This document shows positions 36,901 through 44,328 of a stretch of DNA of 64,000 bases, one piece after another. This DNA comes from DASXHY01 sp035552155 (GTDB taxonomy: Bacteria > Verrucomicrobiota > Verrucomicrobiia > Limisphaerales > DASXHY01). The notes below the pieces were generated by a model. The model had not been told where the DNA came from and ran no database searches. It saw only the letters and a list, made by a program, of their open reading frames with translations. The translations under genes and the position numbers were made by a program. The stretch covers positions 186,001-250,000 of the forward strand of contig DASZLX010000015.1 in assembly GCA_035552155.1 (NCBI GenBank), given 5' to 3'. The first letter of the stretch is position 1, and the number at the start of each line of letters is the position of its first letter.

Positions 36901-38287
36901 GCCGGTTGGCGTAGCGACGATCGTGTTCGGCGGTGTGACGGTGCCGATCACGTGGAACACGGTGAGCAACTGGACCGCCACGATCACACTGTTGCCCGGA
37001 ACCAACAACGTCAGCATCGTGGGTTACGATTTGCGGAACCAGGTGGTGAACGGCGCGACGGCGAGCGTGACGACTGTTTACAACGTGGCGAACAATGCAC
37101 CGCCGGCGTTCTCTTCGGGAAATCTGGTGGTGGTGCGGTTGGGCAACGGCGTCGAATCCCTGAGCAGCGAGGGAAATTCTGTCTTCCTGGATGAATTTGC
37201 CACCAACGGGACGCTGGTGAATACGGTGGCCGTTCCGAATGTCGGCACCAACGCGTTTCTCATCAGCGGCAGCGCTTCGTCTGAAGGCGCGATTGCGCGC
37301 TCGGCCGATGGACGGGTTCTGATGCTGGGCGGCTATCAAATTGCGCTGACGAATGCCGCGACGCTGGGCGTGTCTTTGGCCAGCGCGGACGCCGCCACTG
37401 TGCCGCGCGCGATCGGGGCGGTGGATGCCTTCGGCTCGTTCGGCCTCGTGGGCGTGACTACCAGCCAATTCGGCGGGAACAACATGCGTTCCGGCGCAAC
37501 AGATGGACGCGGAAATTATTGGGGCGCGGGAGCGGCCAGTGGAACGTTCTATTTCGGCGATGGCGCAGCCGCCACCGTTCAAAGCACGGTAAAGAACACG
37601 GTCGTCATCCAGGATATTGGCGGCAACTTATTTTTCAGCACCAGCAAGACCACGCCGGGCATCTGGGAAATTCCGGGCACGCCCGCGACGGCAGCCACGC
37701 CGGCGGTGGTTTTCAGTTCGCCCACCGGCAAGCCGTACGCGTTTGCCTTCAATACAAACTTCACGGTTGGTTACGTGGCGGATGATACGATCGCGACGAA
37801 CGGCGGCATTCAGCGCTGGGATTTCACTGGCGGTCACTGGGCGTTGAGTTACGCCTTTGCCGGCGTGACGAATATTGGCGCCCGGGGATTGGCCGCGGAT
37901 TTCAGCGGCGCACATCCGATTGTGTACGCCACGACCGCGGGAGACAGCGCGAACAGCCTGATCGCCATCACGGACAACGGCGCGGCTTCGCCGGTGACGA
38001 CGCTGGCTACCGCCGCCGCGAACCAAGTTTTCCGAGGGGTAACCTTCGCGCCGGACACAAACTCCGTCCCGCAATGTTTCAATCCATCGCGGACCGTCAA
38101 TGGGTTTTCCTTCGCCTGGACGACTTTAATCGATCGGAATTACACGGTCCTGTTCAACGACAGCCTCAATGGCGGCGCCTGGCAGACCTTGACCAATTTA
38201 ACTTCGACCACACCGGTATTGCGGGAGGCGGACACCTCGGCGCCGGCAAACACGAACCGTTTCTATCGGGTGCTGCTAGATCCTTGA
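30938..38287 (+). CDS. Giant exported lamin-tail/CotH mosaic protein
   Basis: A 2449-residue exported protein. Start MNPTLPVLKKWSICFISIFI gives a signal peptide ending near KAQ. Visible order: an N-terminal beta domain; an Ig-like domain (about 454-546, with FQWYRNGAAISG); an SbsA-type Ig domain (548-644); a DUF1349/LamG-like domain (674-824); three lamin-tail domains (849-978, 1006-1127, 1134-1287), each opening with a VI(S/N)E(I/F) pattern; a carbohydrate-binding-like part; a CotH-type kinase-fold domain (about 1573-1954, with IYMFDLDWLM); a beta-propeller-like region (2061-2364); and a C-terminal module ending NRFYRVLLDP. CotH domains are atypical protein kinases in spore coats and in bacterial secreted proteins. 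Likely surface-associated; function unknown. Confidence 0.85.
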   Translation: MNPTLPVLKKWSICFISIFILIGVGKAQFVAFNDHSPGSGTATNATTWNIVGNSPGTNGALKDIDSGTALPVTVTITRTGSITTGPTGGNPDPGTPLYNTFHNYVDFQGGTDMMVQVPSGASVTYTFTGLNPAKIYSFKGGVVRGNAPYTDRWSLFEIDGAISFNSAHAGGLTSGLATNQVAINTGFNTDGEMVDWENIVPSAGGSFSVTTTQYLGAIPGGTAGGSYGYALSGFRLEEFNPANMRPVGVTGFNRDVVVEKDASGPPYNSFALELNPNEGNAFYQKGLSGTTLGLPFSGSFISALDSTTVFQFQPFTTNNALVLSSGTGVSSGTLALATPAIYQRIAVLANSANATGTSAGVLTLNFLDGSTYVTSYVAPDWFGNTGFALEGMERIVLSSGATQGAPDNPRFYQTTIDLTALFGATNKPLVSLTFGQASGAGSTGIYAVSGVPSTQSPVTILQQPADVTVAELAPATFSAIMSGSPAPTFQWYRNGAAISGATNPVYTISAAATNDNSALFKFIAANTVSNINFSVTSRVATLTVVADTIPPVVLGAQSLGTNQVQVQFSERISPGTAANVANYALVGPSGTVAISGAALDGSQSNVVLNVSPMYDGAPYTLTVNHLTDQSAAANVIAPNTQVSFIASIYIPQAIGSPAPAGIQSGQTNGLNLSAGGAGVGGMADQMQFSYVSKTGDFDFSARVGSLTTADAWSEAGMMAREDLTPGSRFAAALATPSISGAFFESRGTVGPASARSGSFPVNYPDTWLRLKRSGNTFTAFAGFDGRNWTQLGSTSLTLPATIYFGFVASSHDTNTLTAAAFRDLSPVTTAGTNAPLNVESPGQSSRRTGLVISEIMYHPTNSALEFVELFNTRGEPANVSGYRLAGDISYTFPANTTIPGGGFLVVASSPPALQSAYGLNNVLGPYSGSLPNSSGTLELLNQSGAVFLDIQYSDSPPWPVAADGSGHSLVLARPSYGEGDPRAWAASDVVGGSPGGIDPVTQDPLQNVVINEFLAHGVAQSQFIELYNHGGTSLDVSGCALSCGSQPGTFTLPSGTIIPAHGFLSYDESQLGFSLAAAGDTIYFWNAAHSRVLDVVRFEAQQTDISFGRSPNGSEVFRQLAAATPGATNSARLDGPIVINEIMYAPISLNDDDQYVELYNRSANAVNLGGWQFNHGIDYTFPANTMLPSGGYLVVARNASRMQANYSYLNASDLVGNFGGSLAHKGERLSLAMPDTLVTTNGVTLSTNTIYPIENEVTYGIGGRWGEWSHKGGSSLELIDPRSDNSLAPNWADSDETHKAAWSTVSVTGVLDNGTYGSSADELQVLQQGAGECLVDDVQVTDGGGTNHIANSSFETGASGWTAEGAESQSVLDSSEGFTGTHSYHIIAVDKGDNEVNRVRTPLSPTLPPNTTATIQAHVRWLKGQPEILFRMRGNWLECPCEMTLPTNLGSPGLPNSRYLNNAPPAITEVSHSPVLPQANQPVAVTARVGDPDGISSVVLKYRLDPSSTYTSVQMSNNGDGTFSGTIPGQASGTMLAYYIQATDSSVLPASDTFPNDAPTRECLVRVGEVQPTGNFPVYRIWMTQATMNTWLSHNHMDNSSMDVTFVLNDDRVIYNAQSLYAGSPYIAPGYTGPTGAACGYVITFPGDDLLLGSDELVLDWAGGHGGETTALQEEMGYWIADQLNIPFSNRYIIRLHVNGVTDDARHVTFEAAMQPGGEFIDEWSPNETAGDFFKVERAFDFNDAGSLAADPEPQMQEYTTTGGVKKTARYRWSWLFRATDRVNDFSNLYSVVDAFNSVQPAPYTANVQNRVDVDEWMRIFATEHIIVNFDSWGHDIGKNMYLFLPSSGKAQIYMFDLDWLMLAASKASSSYSPSTATLFNSADPIIGSFYAFPPFARAYWRAVQDAVNGPLAPQNSTPVMEAKSKSLFANGVQWCDGQPLTNPSAVETWFSQRRAYLQAQLATVASPFTVNSSVTVSNNQETLSGTAPVGVATIVFGGVTVPITWNTVSNWTATITLLPGTNNVSIVGYDLRNQVVNGATASVTTVYNVANNAPPAFSSGNLVVVRLGNGVESLSSEGNSVFLDEFATNGTLVNTVAVPNVGTNAFLISGSASSEGAIARSADGRVLMLGGYQIALTNAATLGVSLASADAATVPRAIGAVDAFGSFGLVGVTTSQFGGNNMRSGATDGRGNYWGAGAASGTFYFGDGAAATVQSTVKNTVVIQDIGGNLFFSTSKTTPGIWEIPGTPATAATPAVVFSSPTGKPYAFAFNTNFTVGYVADDTIATNGGIQRWDFTGGHWALSYAFAGVTNIGARGLAADFSGAHPIVYATTAGDSANSLIAITDNGAASPVTTLATAAANQVFRGVTFAPDTNSVPQCFNPSRTVNGFSFAWTTLIDRNYTVLFNDSLNGGAWQTLTNLTSTTPVLREADTSAPANTNRFYRVLLDP

Positions 38288-38509
38288 GACCGGCGCCAGC
38301 AGAATTTTTTTAGACGTCACGAAACCTTCATCAGGAGATGCCTGGTCCGGGCCTCCTCCGGGAAAGACTACCCATTTGGGGAGCTAGGCACGGACGCCGC
38401 GCTTTTGATACGGTGCGGAGAATCACTCATTGCCGGGTCGTGAATCGTTGTCACGCGCGAGTGAGTGTTCCGCCAAAATCAGCGCAAACCAACCTAACTA
38501 ATCGGAAGC

Positions 38510-41500
38510 ATGAAAGACACCCTCCCAATCTCCCGTCTGAACCGTTCGCCGCTGCGCCAGTTCGGCGTCGCTTTGCTCGGTGTCCTGGCCCCGTTGTTCC
38601 TCACCGCGACTGCCGGAGCCGCGTTGATCGCCTATGACCCGATGAATTATACGGGCGCGCAGGTGAACACCGCCACGGCGGCGCCTTCGGGTGCGCCCAA
38701 CCAAGTAACCGGGACCGGCGGAGGTTTCACCGGCAACTGGAGCGGGGGCGCGCTGACCTTGAATAGCTTTGGCCTGACGTATCCGAATTTGTCCGTCGCC
38801 GGCAAATCCATTTCCAATCTCGGGGCGAACAATCTTTATACACATATCGCGGCCGCGCCGACCACGGGAAGCGTCTGGGTGAGTTTTCTCTTCAAACAAA
38901 CGGGCGACAACGGCGGCAATCGCAGCGGCGTCATTCTGGAAAACAGCGCGGGCGCGGGAGTCATGCTGTCCTATCAACAGTTTGGCGCGACCCAAGGCAA
39001 GCCCTGCCTGATGGCGATGAGCAGCCCGACGGCGGTGGGCGCGCAGCTCGGAACCAGCGCCAATGTGCAGACGTATGCGAATACAAATCTATATGTGCTG
39101 CAATTCACCTATACCGCCGGCGTGGTTTCCAGCATTTCGGTGTATTCGAATCCCACGGCAAATCAGAGCACGCCGCCCGCTGCGGATTTCACGGTTTCTA
39201 CCGGGTTGCCGAGCTTCGGCGCGCTGGTGAATTTCGGATTGTACGACGGTTCGGCGATGGGCATCACGCTGGATGAATTCCGCGTGGGCGATACCTTCGG
39301 GGACGTGGTGGGCGTTTCCCTGGTGCCTGTGAATGTATCCATTACTTCTCCCACGAACAATCAAACCGTCAGCACCTACAATTTCAATGTCAGCGCCAAC
39401 GCGGCGGTTGTGCCCGGATCGATCACCAATGTGGCGTTCTACCTGGATTCGGTATTGACGACCAACCTCACGGCTTCGCCGTTCACCTTTACCGCGAGCG
39501 GAGTGCCGTCCGGCGCTCATGCCCTTAGCGCGGTGGCGACGGATAGCAACGGGAATTCCGCCACTTCTTCCGTGGTAAATATCAGGGTCGCGGATTTGAC
39601 GCCTTCGGTGACGCTCACCAACCCGGCGGCCGGAAGCCAGATATTGGCGGGTTCCGCAGTCACGCTCGGCGCCGCTGCCACCGATGACGACGCGGTGACC
39701 AACGTTGATTTTTACGTGGACGGCACGCTGGTGGGCAGTGCGATTGCCAGTCCGTTTAGCGCCAATTGGATGGCCACCGCCGGCGCGCACGCGTTGACCG
39801 CCGTGGCGTTCGACAGCATCGGGCAAACCAGCACGTCGGCCACGGTGAACGTGACCGGAACGCTGCCCGCGGTATCGATTACAAGCCCGACCAACAACCA
39901 GGCGGTCAGCATTTATACCTTCAACGTGAGCGCCAACGCCACGGTTTCTCCCGGCACCATTACGAATGTGGATTTCTATGTGGACTCGGCGCTTTATGGC
40001 AGCAAGACGGCTTCGCCGTACACGATTGCCGTGGGTGGCGCGGGAGCCGGCGCTCATTCGCTGCAAGCGGTCGCGATGGATATCAATGGCAATGCCGTGA
40101 CCTCGTCGGTGGTCAATGTGACCGCGGCGGATCTGCCGCCTTCGGTGACGCTCACCAATCCCGCCAACGGGAATCAATTCCTCACCGGGTCCACCGTTTC
40201 GCTCGGGGCAGCGGCGGCGGATGACAGCGGCGTGGCCAATGTCGGTTTCTATGTCGATGGCCTGCTGGTGGGCAATGCGACGACCAGTCCGTATGCGTTT
40301 GCCTGGGTGGCGACTCCCGGCGCCCATGCGTTGACGGCGGTGGCGACCGATAATGCCGCCCTGAGCACCACGTCGGCAGTAGTGAACGTGGCCGGAACGC
40401 TTCCGGCAGTATCGATTACGAGCCCAACCAACAATCAGGCAGTCAGCATTTACAGTTTCAACCTGACCGCGAATGCCAGCGTGTCGCCGGGCACGATCAC
40501 GAATGTGGACTTTTACCTGGATTCCGTGTGGGCGACCAATAAAACCGCTGCGCCTTACACCGTGCTCCTGAGCAACACGGTTGCGGGCGTGCACGCGCTG
40601 CAAGCAGTGGCGTGGGATAGCAACGGCAACTCAGTGACTTCGTCGGTCGTGAATGCCACCGCTGCTGACCTCGCTCCCACGGTGACGTTGACCAATCCCG
40701 CGGCGGGCAGCGCGTTATTGATTGGTTCGAGCGTTTCTTTGGGCGCATCGGCCGCGGATGACAGTTCGGTGACCAATGTGGAATTTTACGTGGATAGCAC
40801 ATTGGTGGGCAATTCGACCGTGAGCCCGTACAGCGCGAATTGGAATGTCACTTCACTCGGGGCGCATGCTTTGACGGCGGTGGCGTATGACAACGTTGGC
40901 CAGAGCACAACTTCCGCGGTCGTGACGGTAACCGCCGTGCAAAATTTCAACGCCTATGAGCCGTTCAATTATTCCACCGGAGCCCTGACCAACGGGACAC
41001 CCAGTACGGGCAGTGGTTTCAAGGGGAATTGGGTGTGCGGCACTTCCGGCACCATCGTGGCCGGTTTGTCCTACGCCAATCTTCCCACTGGCAACCAGGC
41101 GCTCCTCAACAATGCCGGTTATCAAATCGAGCGCCTCGCGGGCACGACTTCGAGTGGCGTTCTTTGGGTGAGCGTCCTGTTCCAGCAGGGCGGGGACAAC
41201 GGCGGCAATCGCAGCGGTTTCCTGATGGAAGATAGCACCGGCAAAGGCCTCATGTTTGCCTACACGCAAGCCACCGGCACCCAGGGGTTCCCCTCGCTGG
41301 TGAATGTCAGCGGCACTAACACGGTTGGCTCAACCCTGAGCACGAAGAGCGCGACCTTGCGAACTTACAACACACCGAATTTTTATGTGTTCAAGCTGAC
41401 CTATACCGCAGGACTGCTCACGAGTGTGTCCGTGTATTCCGATCCGACCGCCGGCCAATCCACCGCTCCCACGGCGGATTTCACCGTCAGCAGCCTGACC

Positions 41501-44047
41501 GGGATCGGCGCGATAAACACGTTTGGTGTGAATAGTCCCTCGGGCCAGGCGATCACCATCGACGAGATCCGCACCGGCGGCACGTTCGGGGCGGTCGCGG
41601 GTGTGCCGTTGCCGTCGGCTCCAACTGGTTTGACCGCCGTTTCGGGCAACGCGCAGGTGGCGCTGAACTGGACCGCGCCGGCGACCGGCAGTCCCACCGG
41701 TTACAATATCAAACGCTCCACCACGAGTGGTTTGGAAGTGAATATCGATACGGTGGCGGGAACGAGTTACACGGATTTAACGGCGGTCAACGGCACGACT
41801 TATTATTACGAGGTGTCCGGGACGAACGCCGCCGGTGAAGGATTTTCTTCCACCGAAGTCAGCGCCATGCCGGCGACCGCGCCGGGGCAGGTCCAGGATT
41901 TGACCGCGGTTGCGGGCGTCAATTCCGTGAGCTTGAGCTGGACGGCGACGAGCGGGGCCAGCGGCTACCTGGTGTTGCGCGGAACGGCCTCGGGAATTTA
42001 TACCGTAACGAACACCGCGGATTCGAACACGAACTTCGATGCGACCGCCGAAGGTGGCACGACTTACTATTACGTCGTGCAGGCCACCAACGCCGGCGGA
42101 GTGGGACCGATGAGCGCAGAAGTTTCGGCCACGCCGGACATTGCTCCTCCGGCGGCGCCCGGCAGCTTGACGGCGACGCCGGCCAATGGACAGGTGAGCC
42201 TGAGTTGGTCCGTGGGCGTCGGGGCGACCGGTTATAACGTGAAGCGTTCGGTGGCGAGTGGCCTAGAAACGATTATCGGCGGGTCCACCGGAACCGGATA
42301 TCTGGATACCACGGCGATCGATGGAAACGTTTATTTCTATACCGTGTCCTCCACGAATTCGGTCGGCGAAAGCGCCGATTCCCTCGAGGCAACCGTAGCG
42401 ATGCCGCCGGCCGCTCCCACGGGTTTGACTGCCACATCGGGAGCCAACCAGGTCACGCTGAATTGGACGGCTTCAGCCGGCGCGAGCGGCGCGACCGGCT
42501 ACAAGATTGCACGATCCACCACCAGTGGTTCCGGTTACACAACCATCGGCACCGTGAATTCCCCGGTGACGACGTATAGCGACACCACTGCCATCAATGG
42601 CACGGCGTATTACTATGTGGTGTCGGGCGTGAACCCGAGCGGCCAAAGCGTGAATTCCACGGAAGCCACCGCGACGCCCACCGGCGTCCCGCAGGCTCCG
42701 ACCGATGTGGTCGTTATCACCAATTACACCAGCCTTACGTTGCAATGGACGCCGGCGTTGGGTCTTCCCACCGGCTACAATGTGAAGCGCTCGACCGTCA
42801 GTGGAGAAGAAGAGACTTTGCCGGCAGGCACGAACGTGATGGGCACAACCTTCACGGATACGACCGTGACAGTCGGCACCACTTACTTCTACACGATAAC
42901 GGCGCTGAATGCCGATGGGGAAGGCGCCGCTTCCGCCGAGGTGTCGGGCGGGGCTCCGGGCGCGCCGCTTGCCTACGAGCCGTTCGATTACAGTGCGCTG
43001 GCCAATGACACCGCCACAACCGGGTCGGGATTCACCGGCAATTGGGCGATAACGAACGGCGCGGCGATTGTTGAAGGATTGACCTATCCAAACCTGTATA
43101 CGAGCAACAGCGCGTTGCAGGTGAGCAGCGGAAATCAATATGAAAACCTGTCAGTGCCGTTGTTCAGCGGAACCGTCTATGTGAGCTTCCTTTATTCGCA
43201 GAGCGGTGACTTCGGGGGCAATCGCGGCGGCTTGCAGTTGCTGAACCGCAACGGCAACGGAATCATGTTCGCGTATCATCAATTCGGCGGTTCAACTGGC
43301 TTGCCTTCCATCGATGCGGTGACGGGTTACAACTCGGTGGGGTCGGAACTGGGAGTGAGTGCCACCCCGCAGACCTACGCGGCGGCTAATCTCTACGTGC
43401 TGCGACTCGATTACAGCAGTGCCGGGGAATTGACGAATGTTTCGTTCTATTCCAACCCGATGTCGGGACAGGGTGTTCCCGCGCCGGACTTCACCATCTC
43501 GTCGGGCTTGAGTGGCATTGGCGGAATCACGACGATTGGCATGCACACCGGATTATTCACCACGACGGACGAGTGGCGCGTGGGAACGACGTTTGACCAG
43601 GTGGTGGTTGGCCGTCCGTATGCCACGGTGACCTTGGGCAACTTGAACCAGGCTTATGACGGCACCGCCAAGACGGTCACCGCCACGACCGTTCCCGCCG
43701 GGTTGACGGTGGCGCTCACGTATGACGGCTCTTCCACTCCGCCCATCAATGTCGGGACCTACCAGGTGGTCGGCCAGGTGGTGGATGACAATTATTACGG
43801 CAGCGCGACGAATACGCTCACGATTGTGAGCTCCGTAAACACCACGCCCACGAATCTGGTGACCAGTGTTTCGGGCGACCAATTCACGGTGTCGTGGCCG
43901 GCCGATCACACGGGCTGGACGCTGCAGGTGCAGACCAACAGCCTGACGGGCACGTGGTATGACGTGTCGGGATCCACTGCGACCAACGAGTTCATTTTCA
44001 CCATCGACCCGGCCAATCCGGCGGTGTTTTTCCGGATGAAATATTAA
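38510..44047 (+). CDS. Exported lectin/Ig/FN3 mosaic protein with three lectin-like modules
   Basis: An 1845-residue exported protein (signal near residues 18-48, QFGVALLGVLAPLFLTATAG). Layout: lectin-like module 1 (38628-39312), six Big_9-type Ig domains in three tandem pairs (39336-40938), module 2 (40952-41600), five fibronectin type III domains (about 41610-42955, with repeated YNVKRS and TYYYEVSGTN patterns), module 3 (42965-43610), an MBG-type domain (NQAYDGTAKTVTATTVPAGL) and a C-terminal module (SWPADHTGWTLQVQTNSL, ending FFRMKY). The modules share SVWVSFLFKQTGDNGGNRSG-like and DEFRVGDTFGDVVG-like signatures. It probably binds glycans or mediates attachment. A strong terminator follows the stop. 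Confidence 0.83.
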   Translation: MKDTLPISRLNRSPLRQFGVALLGVLAPLFLTATAGAALIAYDPMNYTGAQVNTATAAPSGAPNQVTGTGGGFTGNWSGGALTLNSFGLTYPNLSVAGKSISNLGANNLYTHIAAAPTTGSVWVSFLFKQTGDNGGNRSGVILENSAGAGVMLSYQQFGATQGKPCLMAMSSPTAVGAQLGTSANVQTYANTNLYVLQFTYTAGVVSSISVYSNPTANQSTPPAADFTVSTGLPSFGALVNFGLYDGSAMGITLDEFRVGDTFGDVVGVSLVPVNVSITSPTNNQTVSTYNFNVSANAAVVPGSITNVAFYLDSVLTTNLTASPFTFTASGVPSGAHALSAVATDSNGNSATSSVVNIRVADLTPSVTLTNPAAGSQILAGSAVTLGAAATDDDAVTNVDFYVDGTLVGSAIASPFSANWMATAGAHALTAVAFDSIGQTSTSATVNVTGTLPAVSITSPTNNQAVSIYTFNVSANATVSPGTITNVDFYVDSALYGSKTASPYTIAVGGAGAGAHSLQAVAMDINGNAVTSSVVNVTAADLPPSVTLTNPANGNQFLTGSTVSLGAAAADDSGVANVGFYVDGLLVGNATTSPYAFAWVATPGAHALTAVATDNAALSTTSAVVNVAGTLPAVSITSPTNNQAVSIYSFNLTANASVSPGTITNVDFYLDSVWATNKTAAPYTVLLSNTVAGVHALQAVAWDSNGNSVTSSVVNATAADLAPTVTLTNPAAGSALLIGSSVSLGASAADDSSVTNVEFYVDSTLVGNSTVSPYSANWNVTSLGAHALTAVAYDNVGQSTTSAVVTVTAVQNFNAYEPFNYSTGALTNGTPSTGSGFKGNWVCGTSGTIVAGLSYANLPTGNQALLNNAGYQIERLAGTTSSGVLWVSVLFQQGGDNGGNRSGFLMEDSTGKGLMFAYTQATGTQGFPSLVNVSGTNTVGSTLSTKSATLRTYNTPNFYVFKLTYTAGLLTSVSVYSDPTAGQSTAPTADFTVSSLTGIGAINTFGVNSPSGQAITIDEIRTGGTFGAVAGVPLPSAPTGLTAVSGNAQVALNWTAPATGSPTGYNIKRSTTSGLEVNIDTVAGTSYTDLTAVNGTTYYYEVSGTNAAGEGFSSTEVSAMPATAPGQVQDLTAVAGVNSVSLSWTATSGASGYLVLRGTASGIYTVTNTADSNTNFDATAEGGTTYYYVVQATNAGGVGPMSAEVSATPDIAPPAAPGSLTATPANGQVSLSWSVGVGATGYNVKRSVASGLETIIGGSTGTGYLDTTAIDGNVYFYTVSSTNSVGESADSLEATVAMPPAAPTGLTATSGANQVTLNWTASAGASGATGYKIARSTTSGSGYTTIGTVNSPVTTYSDTTAINGTAYYYVVSGVNPSGQSVNSTEATATPTGVPQAPTDVVVITNYTSLTLQWTPALGLPTGYNVKRSTVSGEEETLPAGTNVMGTTFTDTTVTVGTTYFYTITALNADGEGAASAEVSGGAPGAPLAYEPFDYSALANDTATTGSGFTGNWAITNGAAIVEGLTYPNLYTSNSALQVSSGNQYENLSVPLFSGTVYVSFLYSQSGDFGGNRGGLQLLNRNGNGIMFAYHQFGGSTGLPSIDAVTGYNSVGSELGVSATPQTYAAANLYVLRLDYSSAGELTNVSFYSNPMSGQGVPAPDFTISSGLSGIGGITTIGMHTGLFTTTDEWRVGTTFDQVVVGRPYATVTLGNLNQAYDGTAKTVTATTVPAGLTVALTYDGSSTPPINVGTYQVVGQVVDDNYYGSATNTLTIVSSVNTTPTNLVTSVSGDQFTVSWPADHTGWTLQVQTNSLTGTWYDVSGSTATNEFIFTIDPANPAVFFRMKY
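39336..40938 (+). repeat. Three tandem about 540-base repeats encoding paired Ig domains
   Basis: Three consecutive units of about 534-540 bases start at 39336, 39870 and 40410, each opening with a gtatc(g/c)attac segment and coding VSITSPTNNQ(A/T)VS. Each unit holds two Ig-type domains: the first reads NVAFYLDSV or NVDFYVDSA, the second NVDFYVDG(T/L)LVG. Near-identity of the unit boundaries points to relatively recent duplication and makes length variation between strains likely. Confidence 0.8.
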
Positions 44048-44070
44048 AGCGCCGGTGAATTCTCGGGGAG

Positions 44071-44106
44071 CGGGCCTGCAAGGAATTGCAGGCCCGTTTC
44101 CTTTTG
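44071..44106 (+). terminator. Rho-independent terminator after the mosaic gene
   Basis: A perfect 11-base stem, cgggcctgcaa (44071-44081) with its complement (44086-44096), encloses a GGAA tetraloop and is followed by tttccttttgg. It begins 24 bases after the stop codon of the 1845-residue gene. Confidence 0.85.
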
Positions 44107-44328
44107 GCCGCGATGTTTGTAAAAGCGGGAGCGCGCAGAACCAGAAGGGTTTATGATATGGGAATACTACTCACTTGGGTAGCTGGACAAGATTTAATTC
44201 GTTCCGATATAGTCGCAATATCGCCATTCAAGTCTGTCGCGGCCATGTCGAAACAAGTGGGCCGGAATCTGCAATCGAATGGCCATTTTTAGAGAACAGA
44301 AGAAATTAATACCGGAATAAACCGCCGC

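Noticed and set aside
41640..42955. Direct repeats in the FN3 region as a CRISPR-like array
   Set aside because: The repeats are codon-level similarities between FN3 domains, about 270 bases apart and divergent; there are no spacers of constant length.
44086..44292. A 68-residue open frame between the two mosaic genes
   Set aside because: It starts inside the terminator stem, has no ribosome-binding site and no similarity that I can see.
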